Notes under the pieces: model-generated
Databases searched by the model: none
What the model saw: only the letters and a program-made list of their open reading frames with translations
Told to the model about the DNA's origin: nothing
Assembly (NCBI GenBank): GCA_012719075.1
Contig: JAAYBB010000015.1
Location: forward strand, 1-38,112
DNA: 38,112 bases
DNA from: Clostridiales bacterium
GTDB lineage: Bacteria; Bacillota; Clostridia; Oscillospirales; Feifaniaceae
Direction of reading: 5' to 3'
Made by a program: the position numbers and the translations under genes
Part shown: one piece after another, positions 38,043 to 38,112 of the stretch
Position numbering within the stretch: the first letter of the stretch is position 1
Layout: each line of letters starts with the position of its first letter

Positions 38043-38112
38043 ACCTCCCGGCGCCTCTAAAGTACGTCCGGCCCCCGAATAATAATTAAAGGATCGAAGC
38101 CGGCAATAAAGA

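Overview
The window looks like a chromosomal segment of a GC-rich, strictly anaerobic Clostridia-type Firmicute (Oscillospiraceae/Ruminococcaceae-like). This is inferred from several features: a class III ribonucleotide reductase with its activase, Shine-Dalgarno sites before almost every gene, good sigma-A promoters in a GC-rich background, tRNAs with encoded CCA, a small 2[4Fe-4S] ferredoxin, a Lin0512-family protein, and a murI / DUF1934 / argS / S41-protease cluster. I see no phage, transposase or CRISPR array. Most of the window is housekeeping, but the spaces between genes are unusually rich in repeats, hairpins and duplicated gene ends.

Left part (1-9.0 kb). A sortase gene is followed by a tRNA-Thr / tRNA-Tyr pair with a clear promoter and terminator. 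Next come a short flavodoxin and a convergent zinc-ribbon membrane protein. The anaerobic dNTP operon follows: nrdD, a 52-residue ORF, nrdG. Its promoter carries two NrdR-box-like sites 31 bp apart. Then comes a two-component system with a Lin0512-family gene behind it.

Middle (9.1-19.9 kb). An AT-richer membrane-protein gene precedes a minus-strand peptide-utilisation cluster: LysR regulator, oligopeptide ABC transporter (two permeases, two ATPases, binding lipoprotein), an M28-like and an M20 peptidase. Peptides would be bound, imported and hydrolysed. The LysR gene has a strong terminator hairpin in its leader, and a dyad with T-N11-A spacing lies before the transporter genes.

19.9-25.5 kb. 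A 450-bp hairpin-rich non-coding stretch precedes a flavin-reductase-like gene. Next is the least-explained gene set here: a SARP-like regulator (winged helix, BTAD, diverged C-terminal domain) followed by two small genes that share the motif QHASWQG and appear to contain three copies of one ~45-residue domain. Then come tRNA-Arg, rpmE and a YcxB-like membrane protein whose 5' end sits in a 12-bp tandem repeat.

Right part (25.5-38.1 kb). All genes are on the minus strand: ftsK with uppP, a PAP2-like membrane protein, then ~1.2 kb of non-coding DNA with three ~175-bp tandem repeats and a decayed duplicate of the rsmI 3' end. After that come rsmI with a TrmN6-type methyltransferase, a ferredoxin, and the murI-DUF1934-argS-S41 run with a promoter before murI. 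The last ~570 bases hold only repeats and hairpins. Coordinates and domain calls come from reading the sequence; no database search was run.
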